64,000 nucleotides of DNA from Alphaproteobacteria bacterium (GTDB taxonomy: Bacteria > Pseudomonadota > Alphaproteobacteria > Caulobacterales > Parvularculaceae), in NCBI GenBank assembly GCA_030433215.1, contig JAUIMC010000004.1, positions 124,001-188,000 of the forward strand. The letters are read 5' to 3'. Within the stretch, counting starts at the first letter, position 1, and each line of letters starts with the position of its first letter. Positions 17,537 through 26,143 of this stretch are shown here, in pieces. Made by a program: the position numbers and the translations under genes. A model generated the notes under the pieces. That model worked only from the letters and a program-made list of their open reading frames with translations, was not told where the DNA came from and searched no databases.

Positions 17537-18448
17537 TTATTCCGTCGGCGTGTCGCCAACCTGAAAATTGTAAATCGACTCATCGAACTTGTTGTATTCG
17601 TGGTAGCGCAAGAGATCGTAGAGATCGCGCCGGTGCTGCATCTCGTCGAGAATGCCGTTCTGGTCGCCGTCGCGCAGAATGGCGTCGAGCCCGCGGTCGC
17701 AGGCGCCCATGGCGAGGCGCAGCGTCGTCACCGGATAGATGACGACATTGAAGCCGAGATCCTCGAGCTCTTTCTTGTTCAACAGCCGCGACTTGCCGAA
17801 CTCGGTCATGTTGGCGAGGATCGGGACGTCGATGGCTTTGCGGACCGCCTCGAATTCCTGTTCGGATTTCATGGCTTCCGGGAAGATCATGTCGGCGCCG
17901 GCGTCCACATAAGCTTTCATGCGGTCGATGGACGCCTCGAGCCCTTCCACCGCGCGCGCATCGGAACGCGCGATCAGGACGAAATTCGGATCGCGCTTGG
18001 CTTCCGCCGCGGCTTTCACGCGCTGGACCATCACGTCGGTGGACACGATCTCCTTGCCGTCGAGATGACCGCAGCGTTTGGGCATCACCTGGTCTTCGAT
18101 GTGACAGCCGGAAAGCCCCGCCTCCTCCATCATCATCACCGTGCGCGCGGCGGCCATGGGCTCGCCGAAGCCGGTGTCGATGTCGATGAAAGACGGGAGA
18201 TCAGTAACGCGGGCGATCTGCCGGCCGCGTTCCACGAACTCGGTCATGGTCGCGATGCCGATATCGGGCAGGCAGAGATCGGCGGCCATCACCGCGCCTG
18301 AAATATAAACGCCGTCAAACTCCTTGCGCTCAATCAACTGCGCGCAGAGCGGATTGAAGGCGCCCGGAAACTGCAACAGCTTTCCCGACGCCAGCCCTTT
18401 TCGGAAGTCGGCGCGTTTTTCCGCCGCGGATTTTTTCGTGAACAACAT
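17537..18448 (-). CDS. prpB: Methylisocitrate lyase
   Basis: A 303-residue member of the isocitrate lyase/PEP mutase superfamily that splits 2-methylisocitrate into pyruvate and succinate. The signature catalytic loop KRCGHLDGKE follows the metal-binding GLSGCHIEDQV, and FIDIDTGFGEP carries metal ligands. The start at 18448 gives the normal length; in-frame sequence upstream of it is Arg-rich shadow of the DUF3291 gene. It is the last dissimilatory step of the 2-methylcitrate cycle encoded here, followed at once by prpC. Confidence 0.95.
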   Translation of the reverse strand: MLFTKKSAAEKRADFRKGLASGKLLQFPGAFNPLCAQLIERKEFDGVYISGAVMAADLCLPDIGIATMTEFVERGRQIARVTDLPSFIDIDTGFGEPMAAARTVMMMEEAGLSGCHIEDQVMPKRCGHLDGKEIVSTDVMVQRVKAAAEAKRDPNFVLIARSDARAVEGLEASIDRMKAYVDAGADMIFPEAMKSEQEFEAVRKAIDVPILANMTEFGKSRLLNKKELEDLGFNVVIYPVTTLRLAMGACDRGLDAILRDGDQNGILDEMQHRRDLYDLLRYHEYNKFDESIYNFQVGDTPTE

Positions 18449-18477
18449 GTCTTTGCCTCTATTTCTTACCTTAACCC

Positions 18478-18966
18478 TTAAGCCGTGGCGGACCGGCAGC
18501 CATGGGTCTTGTGCATGGTCGCTTGTCTCAGCCAGTTCCAGCCGAACGCCTCGTCGCTGTCGCCGTTCTGTTTCAGGAGCTCGAGCCGCGCCAGGCCTTC
18601 GTCGAGCGTCGGCTGATGGCCGGCGGGCACCCGCCACATGACGAAGTGCATCTGCCCCAGCACCTCGAACCATTCCTCGCGGCGCTCATAGAATTTGCGA
18701 TGGATGGTGCCCCAGACGAAGCGTTCGAGGCTTTCGACGTCTTCCCAAACCGTCAGGTTGGAAACGAATTGCGGATCGCCGCCGATCTTGGCTTCGGTGT
18801 TGCCCGTGCCCGGCTCGCCCGAGCCTTCCATCATCCACACGAAACCCGGCATGCGTTTGCCGAGACCGTTGATGCGGTCGAGATTATCCATGAATTCCTT
18901 GACGCGGGGATCGTCCGTCGGCGCAAGCAAACGGCCGATGTTCAACTCGGCGAGATGCATGGTCAT
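18478..18966 (-). CDS. DUF3291 domain protein (putative heme-degrading-like fold)
   Basis: A 162-residue protein with MHLAELNIGRLLAPTDDPRV at the start and later FVSNLTVWEDVESLERFVWGTIHRKFYERREEWF and FVMWRVPAGHQPTLDEGLARLELL, the conserved layout of DUF3291, a dimeric alpha/beta-barrel-type family of unknown function. The start at 18966 follows AAGGAG by 6 bases. An upstream ATG at 18999 overlaps the previous stop as ATGA and would add MTGKPFDKEQD; either could be used. Its place between prpD and prpB suggests a part in propionate handling, but no reaction is known. Confidence 0.8.
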   Translation of the reverse strand: MTMHLAELNIGRLLAPTDDPRVKEFMDNLDRINGLGKRMPGFVWMMEGSGEPGTGNTEAKIGGDPQFVSNLTVWEDVESLERFVWGTIHRKFYERREEWFEVLGQMHFVMWRVPAGHQPTLDEGLARLELLKQNGDSDEAFGWNWLRQATMHKTHGCRSATA

Positions 18967-18995
18967 GTCCTGCTCCTTGTCGAACGGCTTACCGG

Positions 18996-19490
18996 TCATT
19001 GCGCTTCAGGCCAGCCTTCGGGCGGCTCGCTGGCGCTGGCGACTTCGCGATAAAGCCGCCACCCTTCCCCGTCATTCCGGAAAATGACGAGAAAGGCATC
19101 GCGCAGTGCGATTTCGTCGCCGCTCTCCGGGTCCGTATAGGTCACCAGAGAGGCGCCGCGCTCGAACGCCCATCTTTCATTTACAATCACCGTCTCCAAC
19201 GGCGTGATTTCAATCTGCGCGCCTTGCGGAAAAGGCGCGCCGGCGGCGAGTTGCTGCATGGCTTTCCAGTCGGCGGCGCCGGGCTGAAGAATAACCGCAT
19301 CGGGCGAAACAAGCGCGCCGAGGGCGGCCATGTCGCCAGCGGCGACCGCCTCTTCAAACTGCGCGCGCAAAGCGTCGAGCTCAGCAAGCGCCGTCTCGCG
19401 ATCAACAGCGGGCGCGCGCTCCGATTGATCGGCGCACGCGGTCAGCAACGCCGCTGCAACAAAGGGAATGAGCCACATCTGCTTCATCAC
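18996..19490 (-). CDS. SnoaL/DUF4440-type (NTF2-fold) lipoprotein
   Basis: A 164-residue protein with a lipoprotein signal (WLIPFVAAALLTAC, Cys about residue 19) followed by a cone-shaped NTF2-like domain: LRAQFEEAVAAGDMAALGALVSPDAVI is the typical opening helix and strand, and DAFLVIFRNDGEGWRLYREV is the closing strand pair. Such domains bind small hydrophobic ligands or act as simple lyases or isomerases. It is coupled to the NTF2-like gene before it (overlapping GTGATG) and to the DUF3291 gene after it, within the prp cluster. Confidence 0.8.
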   Translation of the reverse strand: MMKQMWLIPFVAAALLTACADQSERAPAVDRETALAELDALRAQFEEAVAAGDMAALGALVSPDAVILQPGAADWKAMQQLAAGAPFPQGAQIEITPLETVIVNERWAFERGASLVTYTDPESGDEIALRDAFLVIFRNDGEGWRLYREVASASEPPEGWPEAQ

Positions 19491-19918
19491 GCATTCTTCC
19501 CTTTTAAAATGTCGAGCTTGCCTTCAAGCTTTTCACCCATGGCCTGGCCCAACGCCATCAGCCCGCTCGCCGGACGGATCATAACCTCGAATTCAGCGAT
19601 GAGACCGTCTTCGTCGAATTTGATGAAGTCGCAGCCCTTGAGATCCTTGCCGCCTGCCTGGGCGCTGAATTCAAGGGCCGCGCTCATCCCGTCTTCGCTG
19701 ATGAAATGGCGATGATAGGTGAAGTTTTCAAACACCTGGATCACCGTCGTCAGCACCAGCGTCAGCGCTTCGCGGCCCTTATAGGGCGTATGGGCCACGG
19801 GGGAGCGGAAAAGCACGTCCTCGCGGGCGATCTCCCCGACTTGTGAAAGGTCGCCGGAAGCGGCCATTTCATGCCAGCGGGAAAGCGTTTCGGACGCCCT
19901 GGTGTTTTTCAGCTCCAT
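19487..19918 (-). CDS. Nuclear transport factor 2-like (SnoaL) protein
   Basis: A 143-residue cytosolic protein. LSRWHEMAASGDLSQVGEIAREDVLFRSPV and YKGREALTLVLTTVIQVFENFTYHRHF give the NTF2-fold helices and first strands, then AALEFSAQAGGKDLKGCDFIKFDEDGLIAEFEVMIRP closes the barrel. Proteins of this kind are often annotated as steroid isomerase or limonene-epoxide hydrolase-like, but there is no evidence for either substrate. It starts 12 bases downstream of prpD and overlaps the next gene by 4 bases, so it is firmly in the prp transcript. Confidence 0.82.
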   Translation of the reverse strand: MELKNTRASETLSRWHEMAASGDLSQVGEIAREDVLFRSPVAHTPYKGREALTLVLTTVIQVFENFTYHRHFISEDGMSAALEFSAQAGGKDLKGCDFIKFDEDGLIAEFEVMIRPASGLMALGQAMGEKLEGKLDILKGKNA

Positions 19919-19930
19919 AAGTTCCGCCTC

Positions 19931-21472
19931 TTAGAAAATGCCTTTCGCCGGGTTCTCTTCGAGATAGCCTTTCGGCGCCACCGGATTGAGCAGCTTGACC
20001 TGCTCGGCGGAGAGGTCCGGCAATTGCTGGACGAGATCGAGGAAGCGTTCGCTTTCGGCCTTGTCCAGAATATCGTCCGTGAGCGTCTTGAACTTCTTGA
20101 TATATTCAGGCCGCGCAAAAGGCCGCGCGCCGAAGGGGTGCGCATTGGCGATGCCGAGCTCGTCGACGAGTTCCGAGCCGTCTTCGAAAGTCACCACGAC
20201 GCGCGCGCCAAAGGCTTTCTCGTTCGGGTCCTGGCTGTGATAACGGCGGGTCCATTCCGGATCTTCCGTCGTGGAAATCTTGTGCCACAGGCGCACCGTG
20301 TCTTCGCGTTTGGCGCGTTCCGGCGCGTAAGAGCGGACATGGTGCCACTCGCCGTCCTGCAATGCGACCGCGAAGATATACATGATCGAGTGGTCGAGGG
20401 TTTCGCGCGAAGAATTCGGGTCCATCTTTTGCGGGTCGCCCGAGCCGGTGCCGATGACATAGTGCGTGTGGTGCGACGTGTGCAGAACGATCGACTTCAC
20501 CTTGTCGAAGCCGCCGCGCCCCTCGATTTCCTTGCCCATGCGGAAAGCAAGGTCGATCAGCGCCTGGGACTGGTACTCCGCAGAGTGCTCTTTCGTGTAG
20601 GTCTCGAGGATGGCGCGTTTGGCCTCGCCCGAGCCCGGCAGCGGCACATGGTAAGCCGGGTCGTAAGGGCTCTCGCCCTTGTCGCGCGCCGTGCGGCCGT
20701 TGAGGATATAGGCGATCACCGAGTCCTCGCCTTCATAGATCGGCGACGGGGCGCCCTCGCCGCGCATGCAGCGGTCCACGGCCTCGATCGCGAGCTTGCC
20801 CGCATAGGCCGGCGCGAAGGCTTTCCATGAGGAGATTTCGCCCTTGCGCGACTGGCGCGTCGTCACCGTGGTGTGCAGGCCCTGCTGCACCGACTGGAAG
20901 ATCACTTCCGTCGGCAGGCCGAGCAGCGTGCCGACCGCCGCCGAGGCCGACGGGCCGATATGGGCGATGTGGTCGATCTTGTGTTCGTGGAGGCAGATGG
21001 CTTTGACGAGATTGACCTGGATTTCGTAGCCGGTGGCGATGCCGCGCAGGAGATCGCGCCCGCCTTTGCCGCATTGCTGCGCCACCGCCAGCACGGGGGG
21101 AATGTTGTCGCCCGGATGCGAATAATCGGCGGCGAGGAAGGTGTCGTGATAATCGAGCTCGCGCACCGCCGTGCCGTTGGCCCAGGCCGCCCATTCCGCG
21201 CAGACCGCGTGCTCGGCCGGCAGACCGAAAAGGCTCGCGCCGCCGGAGCGCATATGCGCGTTCGCCATGGCCCGCGCCGACTTGATCGGCCCGCGATTGA
21301 GCGAGGCGATGGCCACCGACGCGTTGTCGATGATGCGGTTGATGATCATGTCCGTCGCTTCGGCGTCGACCTCGACCGGGTCGGCGGCGACGGCTGCGAT
21401 CTTCCAGGCGAGCTGGTCTTCGCGTTTCAGATTGTCCTTGGAGCGATGGGCGCGGACGTCATGGATTTCCAT
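19931..21472 (-). CDS. prpD: 2-methylcitrate dehydratase (MmgE/PrpD family)
   Basis: A 513-residue MmgE/PrpD family protein that dehydrates 2-methylcitrate to 2-methyl-cis-aconitate. Characteristic blocks include [29 protein letters not shown], the helical [15 protein letters not shown] stretch and [18 protein letters not shown]. Length is slightly above the E. coli protein (483). It is the first gene of the leftward cluster ending in prpC and folE, so this is the iron-sulfur-independent dehydratase route. The upstream spacer carries a perfect inverted repeat that may be its control site. Confidence 0.93.
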   Translation of the reverse strand: MEIHDVRAHRSKDNLKREDQLAWKIAAVAADPVEVDAEATDMIINRIIDNASVAIASLNRGPIKSARAMANAHMRSGGASLFGLPAEHAVCAEWAAWANGTAVRELDYHDTFLAADYSHPGDNIPPVLAVAQQCGKGGRDLLRGIATGYEIQVNLVKAICLHEHKIDHIAHIGPSASAAVGTLLGLPTEVIFQSVQQGLHTTVTTRQSRKGEISSWKAFAPAYAGKLAIEAVDRCMRGEGAPSPIYEGEDSVIAYILNGRTARDKGESPYDPAYHVPLPGSGEAKRAILETYTKEHSAEYQSQALIDLAFRMGKEIEGRGGFDKVKSIVLHTSHHTHYVIGTGSGDPQKMDPNSSRETLDHSIMYIFAVALQDGEWHHVRSYAPERAKREDTVRLWHKISTTEDPEWTRRYHSQDPNEKAFGARVVVTFEDGSELVDELGIANAHPFGARPFARPEYIKKFKTLTDDILDKAESERFLDLVQQLPDLSAEQVKLLNPVAPKGYLEENPAKGIF

Positions 21473-21612
21473 GGGGGCAAAACCTCTTTTGGGGCCGGGT
21501 AACGGGGATGGGCGGGGTTCGGGGACCGCCCGGATAAACTCGGCGCCCTCCTACTCCCCGCTGCGACAAGCTGTCCACTGCCTGGGGCCCTGTGGAAAAG
21601 CGTCATAACGCC

Positions 21613-21631
21613 TCTGGAAAACTTTTCCAGA
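21613..21631. promoter_or_regulatory. Perfect inverted repeat upstream of prpD (candidate operator)
   Basis: TCTGGAAAA and TTTTCCAGA are exact reverse complements around one central base, 141 bases before the prpD start. No T-run follows on the minus strand, so a terminator for the upstream acyltransferase gene is unlikely. The symmetry fits a homodimer-binding operator. It does not match the TTTGCAAA-type element known for alphaproteobacterial propionyl-CoA regulators, so the cognate regulator is unknown. Confidence 0.4.
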
Positions 21632-21664
21632 AAAATCAATTCTTTAGAAGAAAGGCGAGAATCC

Positions 21665-22729
21665 CTAGCCGCGCAGGGCGGCGATCAGGAGCCCGCCGGC
21701 CGCGCCCGCAAAAACCAGCCCATAGGCGGCGTAAGCGGCGAGCCGTCCCCGCCCCGGCGTGAACCAGCCATTGCGGCGTTTACGGATCTGATCGTCGATC
21801 GCCAGATAGAGGATCGAGGCGATGACGAGATTGCCGGCCCCGCCCACCGCGGTTTTGAGGAGCCCGGACACGAAGGGCAGCATCTGGCCGATTTCATTAG
21901 CGATGAAAATCCCGAGCCAGTGATTGAGATAGAGCGGATAGGAAATGCCGCCCACAAAGACGCCCACCGGGTTCTGGCTTCCGCGCCGCGCCAGGAGGAG
22001 CACGATGGCGACCGAGGCGAAGGGCGCGACATAGATGTAAGTTTTCGACCAGGTGAAATAGATCGCGAAGCTGGCGACGGCGATGACGGCGAGCGCGATC
22101 ACCGCCGGGGTTTTCAGGAACCAGTCGCCGAAATGGCGTTGCAGGACGACCGCGAGCACGCCGAGCGCGATGGAGCCGTAAAAGCCCCCGGTCGCCACGG
22201 CGAGAAACGCCACCGCCGCCCACATCCATGGCGAGCGGCCCCATTTCAGAAACAGGATCAGGAGCGGCGCGAAGAGATAGAACTGTTCTTCGACGCTGAG
22301 GCTCCAGAAATGGTTCATGGTGCCCTGGAGCGGAAGGTCTGACGCAATCTCCGCAATCCGCGGCGTGATGAACCAGTTATGGGTGTAGGTGACGTCGTAA
22401 AAGAGATATTCGAACCAGTGCGCGTCGAGCGGCTCTTTTAAAAGACTGACCGCGAAGACGAGCGCCACCGCGAAATAATACGGCCCCCAGATGCGCGTCG
22501 CCCGGTTGAAATAAAAGCGCGGCAGTTTTGACTTTTCGCTGTCGAAAAGAATGCCGCCAATGAGCCATCCGCTGAGCGCGAAGAACACCTGCACGGCGAA
22601 ATTGCCCATCTGCGGATCGAGATGGAGCCCGCCATGCGACAGCGCCACCATCATGGCGAGGAGCAGCCGCAGCCAGTCGAAGGCCGGGAAATAGTCCGGC
22701 ATGGGGGATTGGATCTTGCTCTGGCTCAT
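21665..22729 (-). CDS. Acyltransferase family (OafA/YrhL type) membrane protein
   Basis: A 354-residue integral membrane O-acyltransferase with about ten hydrophobic segments. The family motifs are present: DWLRLLLAMMVALSHGG with the key histidine near residue 38, FFALSGWLIGGI, RATRIWGPYY and SLSVEEQFYLFAPLLILFL with its Glu. Such enzymes transfer acetyl or other acyl groups to surface sugars. No glycan genes surround it, so the acceptor is unknown. It ends about 190 bases ahead of prpD on the same strand. Confidence 0.9.
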   Translation of the reverse strand: MSQSKIQSPMPDYFPAFDWLRLLLAMMVALSHGGLHLDPQMGNFAVQVFFALSGWLIGGILFDSEKSKLPRFYFNRATRIWGPYYFAVALVFAVSLLKEPLDAHWFEYLFYDVTYTHNWFITPRIAEIASDLPLQGTMNHFWSLSVEEQFYLFAPLLILFLKWGRSPWMWAAVAFLAVATGGFYGSIALGVLAVVLQRHFGDWFLKTPAVIALAVIAVASFAIYFTWSKTYIYVAPFASVAIVLLLARRGSQNPVGVFVGGISYPLYLNHWLGIFIANEIGQMLPFVSGLLKTAVGGAGNLVIASILYLAIDDQIRKRRNGWFTPGRGRLAAYAAYGLVFAGAAGGLLIAALRG

Positions 22730-22816
22730 GCCGGTCTGTCTCGAATTTTGCGCAGGGAAAGCGCCGCCTCACCCGGTCCAAGCAAGTTCAGCGCCAATCA
22801 GGATTTCGACTCTCTT

Positions 22817-23560
22817 CTAGAAAAACAAGAGCTTAACCGCCATGGCGACAAGCGCAAGATAGAACACCTTGCGGATCAGCGCCTCGCCGCGCGAGACCGC
22901 CGAATTCGCCCCGAGCCAGCCGCCGAGCGCATAGCCGAGCCCGAGGGAAACGCCGAGCCCCCAGCGGATTTCCACCTGCGCGGCGAACACCGCCAGCGAG
23001 ACCAGCGAGAACATCAGCGCCACGAACACCTTGTGCATATTGGCGCGGACGAGATCGAGCCCCATCACGCGGTTGAGGATCGGTATCTGGATGAGGCCGA
23101 CCCCGATCTGGATGAAGCCGCCCCAGAAGCCGGCGCCGATAAAGAGGAGATGACCGAGCAGGAGGTTTTTCGGCTTGTCTTCCGGGGAGACGGTTTTCTG
23201 GCCGAGGCCGGTCATGGTGATAATCAGCACGCCGATCATGATCATGGCGAGCGTGCGCTCAAACCAGACGCCGTCGAGCCGGACCCCGGCATTGGCGCCG
23301 AAAAAGGCGCCGATTGAGGCGCAGGCGGCGAGCGACGCGCTCAGTTTGAAATCGGAAAAGCCCCGGCGGAAAAAGCCCCACACCGCCATGACGTTCTGGG
23401 CGATGATGCCGATGCGGTTAGTGCCGTTGGCGACCGGCCCCGGCAGGCCGAGAAACACCATCACCGGCACGGAAATGATCGAGCCGCCCCCGGCCATGAC
23501 ATTGATCCAGCCCGAGACGACGCCGGCGGCGAACAGCAACAGGGGCGTCCAGAGTTCCAT
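22817..23560 (-). CDS. TauE/SafE family sulfite/anion exporter
   Basis: A 247-residue membrane protein with about eight hydrophobic segments in two repeats. The hallmark first repeat reads MAGGGSIISVPVMVFLGLPG followed by ANGTNRIGII, and the second repeat FWGGFIQIGVGLIQIPILNR mirrors it. Family members export sulfite, sulfoacetate or related organic anions, but only a few substrates are proven. The sulfate-activation genes lie 3.3 kb away on the other strand, too far to argue for linkage. Confidence 0.88.
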   Translation of the reverse strand: MELWTPLLLFAAGVVSGWINVMAGGGSIISVPVMVFLGLPGPVANGTNRIGIIAQNVMAVWGFFRRGFSDFKLSASLAACASIGAFFGANAGVRLDGVWFERTLAMIMIGVLIITMTGLGQKTVSPEDKPKNLLLGHLLFIGAGFWGGFIQIGVGLIQIPILNRVMGLDLVRANMHKVFVALMFSLVSLAVFAAQVEIRWGLGVSLGLGYALGGWLGANSAVSRGEALIRKVFYLALVAMAVKLLFF

Positions 23561-23603
23561 AGTGTCAGCAGCGCGGAGTCCTGAGAGGTGTCAATAAGAA
23601 ACG

Positions 23604-24644
23604 TCAGTCCGCCGCGATCACGCCTCCGGCGATCCCAGTGGCGGAAAAGGGCGCCGCCGCGCCGGGCCGGAATTCAACGAGGGTCGCATCCGGCAGGCCG
23701 TAATGAAAACCGGCTACGGTCGTGCCGTGATCGCCGGCGGCGTTCAGAACCCAGAGATTGTCCGCTTCCGCGCCCGCGAAGGCCTGGTTCAGGGTGAAGG
23801 GCGCGGTGTCGCCATGGATAAGGAGCGTCGGCCCGCCGAAGGAGACGGCCGCATCCCGCACCGCCTGGCGTATGGCGACGAAGGCGTCGCAGGTTTGCGC
23901 CTTATCGGCCGCGGCCCCTTCGCAAAGCGTGCCTTTCGCCTCGCCGCGCACATCGCTCATATCGGCATGGACAGCGATGACGAGCGCCTCCGCCTTTTCC
24001 GTTTTCGCGGCGGCCGAGACCGCTGCAATCCAGTCGAGGGCGGCGGCTTCTCTTGCGTCGGCGCGCTTTCCGGCTTCGACCGGATCGTCGCCCATGACCG
24101 CCCGGCGGCCATTGCCCGTGCCCACGACATGAACGGTCGCAAAGCGCAGGCCGTCATGGCGCCACATGACGTTCTCCGGCATGTCAGGCTGTGCGGTCGC
24201 CTGCATAGCATCGGGCGCCGCAACAAGCGTGTCGAAAAACCGCGCGCGGATAATGTCGAGCCGCGCGAGCTCCGATTGCGGCTCGCCGGTCTCGGGATCC
24301 TCGAACCGGTCGCAATCCGTCCATTCATTATCGCCGGGCGTGTAGAATACGGGCGCCGGGGCGATCTCTTCGACGAGCGCCGCGAAGGCGTCGTCTTCTT
24401 CAGCGGTGCAAGGGGCGCCGCCGCCTTTATAGTCGCCGATATGAATGACGAAGGGATAGCCGGCGCGTTTTATGGCGGGCACGACTTGTTCTTCAAGGAC
24501 GTAACGGTCTTCATCGCTATACGGAATGTCCCCGATGACGGGGAACGAAAGCGCCGCCGGCGCCGGCTCGCTCTCCGGCGCCGAAACGCAGGCCGTTATC
24601 GCCATGAGAAATCCGGCTGAAATCAATAAGCGCAAAAAATGCAT
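23604..24644 (-). CDS. Calcineurin-like phosphoesterase-type lipoprotein
   Basis: A 346-residue protein with lipobox ITAC after the hydrophobic MHFLRLLISAGFLMA. The mature part has phosphoesterase-like strands FPVIGDIPYSDEDRY, FVIHIGDYKGGG, FYTPGDNEWTDCDR and LLIHGDTAPF. The GD...GDNEW...HGD series resembles the metallophosphatase metal ligands, though the first motif lacks the usual DxH. ALVIAVHADMSD is another ligand-like His. The start at 24644 follows GGGGACAGGG; an alternative ATG lies at 24659. Substrate unknown; the enzyme would act in the periplasm. Confidence 0.7.
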   Translation of the reverse strand: MHFLRLLISAGFLMAITACVSAPESEPAPAALSFPVIGDIPYSDEDRYVLEEQVVPAIKRAGYPFVIHIGDYKGGGAPCTAEEDDAFAALVEEIAPAPVFYTPGDNEWTDCDRFEDPETGEPQSELARLDIIRARFFDTLVAAPDAMQATAQPDMPENVMWRHDGLRFATVHVVGTGNGRRAVMGDDPVEAGKRADAREAAALDWIAAVSAAAKTEKAEALVIAVHADMSDVRGEAKGTLCEGAAADKAQTCDAFVAIRQAVRDAAVSFGGPTLLIHGDTAPFTLNQAFAGAEADNLWVLNAAGDHGTTVAGFHYGLPDATLVEFRPGAAAPFSATGIAGGVIAAD

Positions 24645-24742
24645 CCCTGTCCCCGACATCCTTGCTTCTGAAGTGGCGCAGGGGAAGGCATACGCGGTGC
24701 GCGCGGTCATGACAATCGCGCGCGCCCTGACCGGGCTTTCTA

Positions 24743-25018
24743 TTAGCGGGGGCCGCGGTCTTTTTTGCGCGGCGAGCCGAAGACGTAAAAAGCGAGCCAG
24801 CCAAGCCCGAACAGAACGAGCGCGATCTCGATAAAGACCAGCGGCGCGGCAAGCAGGCGTGGCGGCAGGTCGAACACCGGCAGCAGCACCGGCGCGATCA
24901 TGTAAAGCAGGAAAACGCCGATCAGCGCGCCGATCCAGAAGGCGTAGGCGCGGCGGCGATGATAGCCGGCGGGTTTTTCCGGCGCTGCATTGGACGGATT
25001 GTCATTGGCGGAGGTCAT
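24743..25018 (-). CDS. Small membrane protein, unknown function
   Basis: A 91-residue protein with a polar N-terminus, two hydrophobic segments (AYAFWIGALIGVFLLYMIAPVLL and LVFIEIALVLFGLGWLAFYVF) and a basic C-terminus (GSPRKKDRGPR). The charge pattern predicts both ends in the cytoplasm. It is not a family I recognise. It lies 49 bases behind the next upstream membrane gene and may be in the DUF3429 operon. Confidence 0.65.
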   Translation of the reverse strand: MTSANDNPSNAAPEKPAGYHRRRAYAFWIGALIGVFLLYMIAPVLLPVFDLPPRLLAAPLVFIEIALVLFGLGWLAFYVFGSPRKKDRGPR

Positions 25019-25067
25019 GAGCCAAGCCTCCCTGTCATTGCCTCACAAGGAAAACAGGCGCCGGATG

Positions 25068-25568
25068 CTAAAGTTCCGGCGCGCGCCGCCCGAAGCTTTT
25101 CCTGAAGAGAAAGCGCAAGGTAAAACTCGCCGCCATGCCGAGAAGGCCAAGCGCAAGCGCGCCGCTCCAGTCGTTGCGCTCCATCACCAGCAGCGCCGCG
25201 AGCCCCGGCGGAACCGGCGCCAGCAAGGCGAGGCCGTAACCGAACCGGCCTTCCTTTCCAGAAAAAACAGCGAGGATAAGCCCCGTCGCCGCCGCCTGAA
25301 GTCCGCCGAAGAGATAGCTGAACATGATCACGAAGGGCGTTAAGGCGAAAACGCCAAAAACCGTTTCCAGCGGAGTTCCGCCGGACAGGCTCTCCCCATG
25401 GCCGGCAAAGAGCGAAGAACTCATCGAGAGAAGAACCGCGCCGATCAACAGGAGCCCGCCGACCGGCGGCCCGAGCACGAGATAAACGCCGAAAATCGTC
25501 AGCCGCCTCCCGGTGCTAGTTTCACGCGGCGCTTCGGCTGCTTCGGTGGGGGTTTGCGCGTCGGTCAT
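25068..25568 (-). CDS. Membrane protein of unknown function with four hydrophobic segments
   Basis: A 166-residue protein whose start (25568) overlaps the stop of the DUF3429 gene by ATGA. After a polar Thr/Glu/Ala-rich N-terminus, four hydrophobic segments follow: FGVYLVLGPPVGGLLLIGAV, FALTPFVIMFSYLFGG, YGLALLAPVPPGLAALLV and ALALGLLGMAASFTL. The C-terminus is basic (RFLFRKSFGRRAPEL). No family is recognised. Coupling suggests work together with the DUF3429 protein. Confidence 0.7.
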   Translation of the reverse strand: MTDAQTPTEAAEAPRETSTGRRLTIFGVYLVLGPPVGGLLLIGAVLLSMSSSLFAGHGESLSGGTPLETVFGVFALTPFVIMFSYLFGGLQAAATGLILAVFSGKEGRFGYGLALLAPVPPGLAALLVMERNDWSGALALGLLGMAASFTLRFLFRKSFGRRAPEL

Positions 25569-26092
25569 GTCGCCGCTCCCGTGATGGCGATGACGAAGGC
25601 AAGCTCGATGAGCACCGTCAGCGGCAGGCGCGTTGCGAGATACCAGGCGGGCGCGCCGGAGCCGCGCGCGGTCGCTTTGAGATCGTCCAGAAGAAGGATG
25701 GCGATGACCGCCATGATGACCGGGAATTTCCAGAAGACGCCGCCGATCGGCGCCAAGAGCGGCATAGCGGCGGCCATCGGCAGGACGGCGCCGAAAAGCG
25801 CGGCGTTGGTCGGCCCGCCCTCTTTCATGACGGCGACGCCCCATCGGACGCCGCCGAAAAAGACGATCAGCGCCGCGCCGTAAAGGGTCATGACATAAAG
25901 CGAGGCGCCCGCCGCCTCTTCGCTGCCGGCGACGATCACCAGCGAGGCGGCGATCAGCGGCGCGGCCGCGAGATAGGCGAGCAATTGCGCAGCGCCCGTC
26001 TGAACGCCCTGCGGCGCGGCGGAAGGCGCATCGCGCGTCGTTCCCTTGCGGTTTCCAAAACGGCGAAGCTCGAGAACATCTGCATGGTTCAT
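25565..26092 (-). CDS. DUF3429 family membrane protein
   Basis: A 175-residue protein with a soluble N-terminus of about 35 residues and five hydrophobic segments. AYLAAAPLIAASLVIV, LYGAALIVFFGGVRWGVAVM and PIGGVFWKFPVIMAVIAILLLDDL give the DUF3429 pattern, including the conserved FxGGxRWG. The family is widespread in proteobacteria and has no known function. It is translationally coupled to the following membrane gene and sits 51 bases downstream of the GbsR regulator on the same strand, which may control it. Confidence 0.8.
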   Translation of the reverse strand: MNHADVLELRRFGNRKGTTRDAPSAAPQGVQTGAAQLLAYLAAAPLIAASLVIVAGSEEAAGASLYVMTLYGAALIVFFGGVRWGVAVMKEGGPTNAALFGAVLPMAAAMPLLAPIGGVFWKFPVIMAVIAILLLDDLKATARGSGAPAWYLATRLPLTVLIELAFVIAITGAAT

Positions 26093-26143
26093 ACTCGCCT
26101 CCTCTGGCTTTCGCCGCCCGCGTGCTTCTTCAGGGGCGGCGCA

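Noticed and set aside
21613-21631. Intrinsic terminator for the acyltransferase gene
   Set aside because: The inverted repeat is not followed by a run of T in the direction of that gene, so an operator is the better reading.
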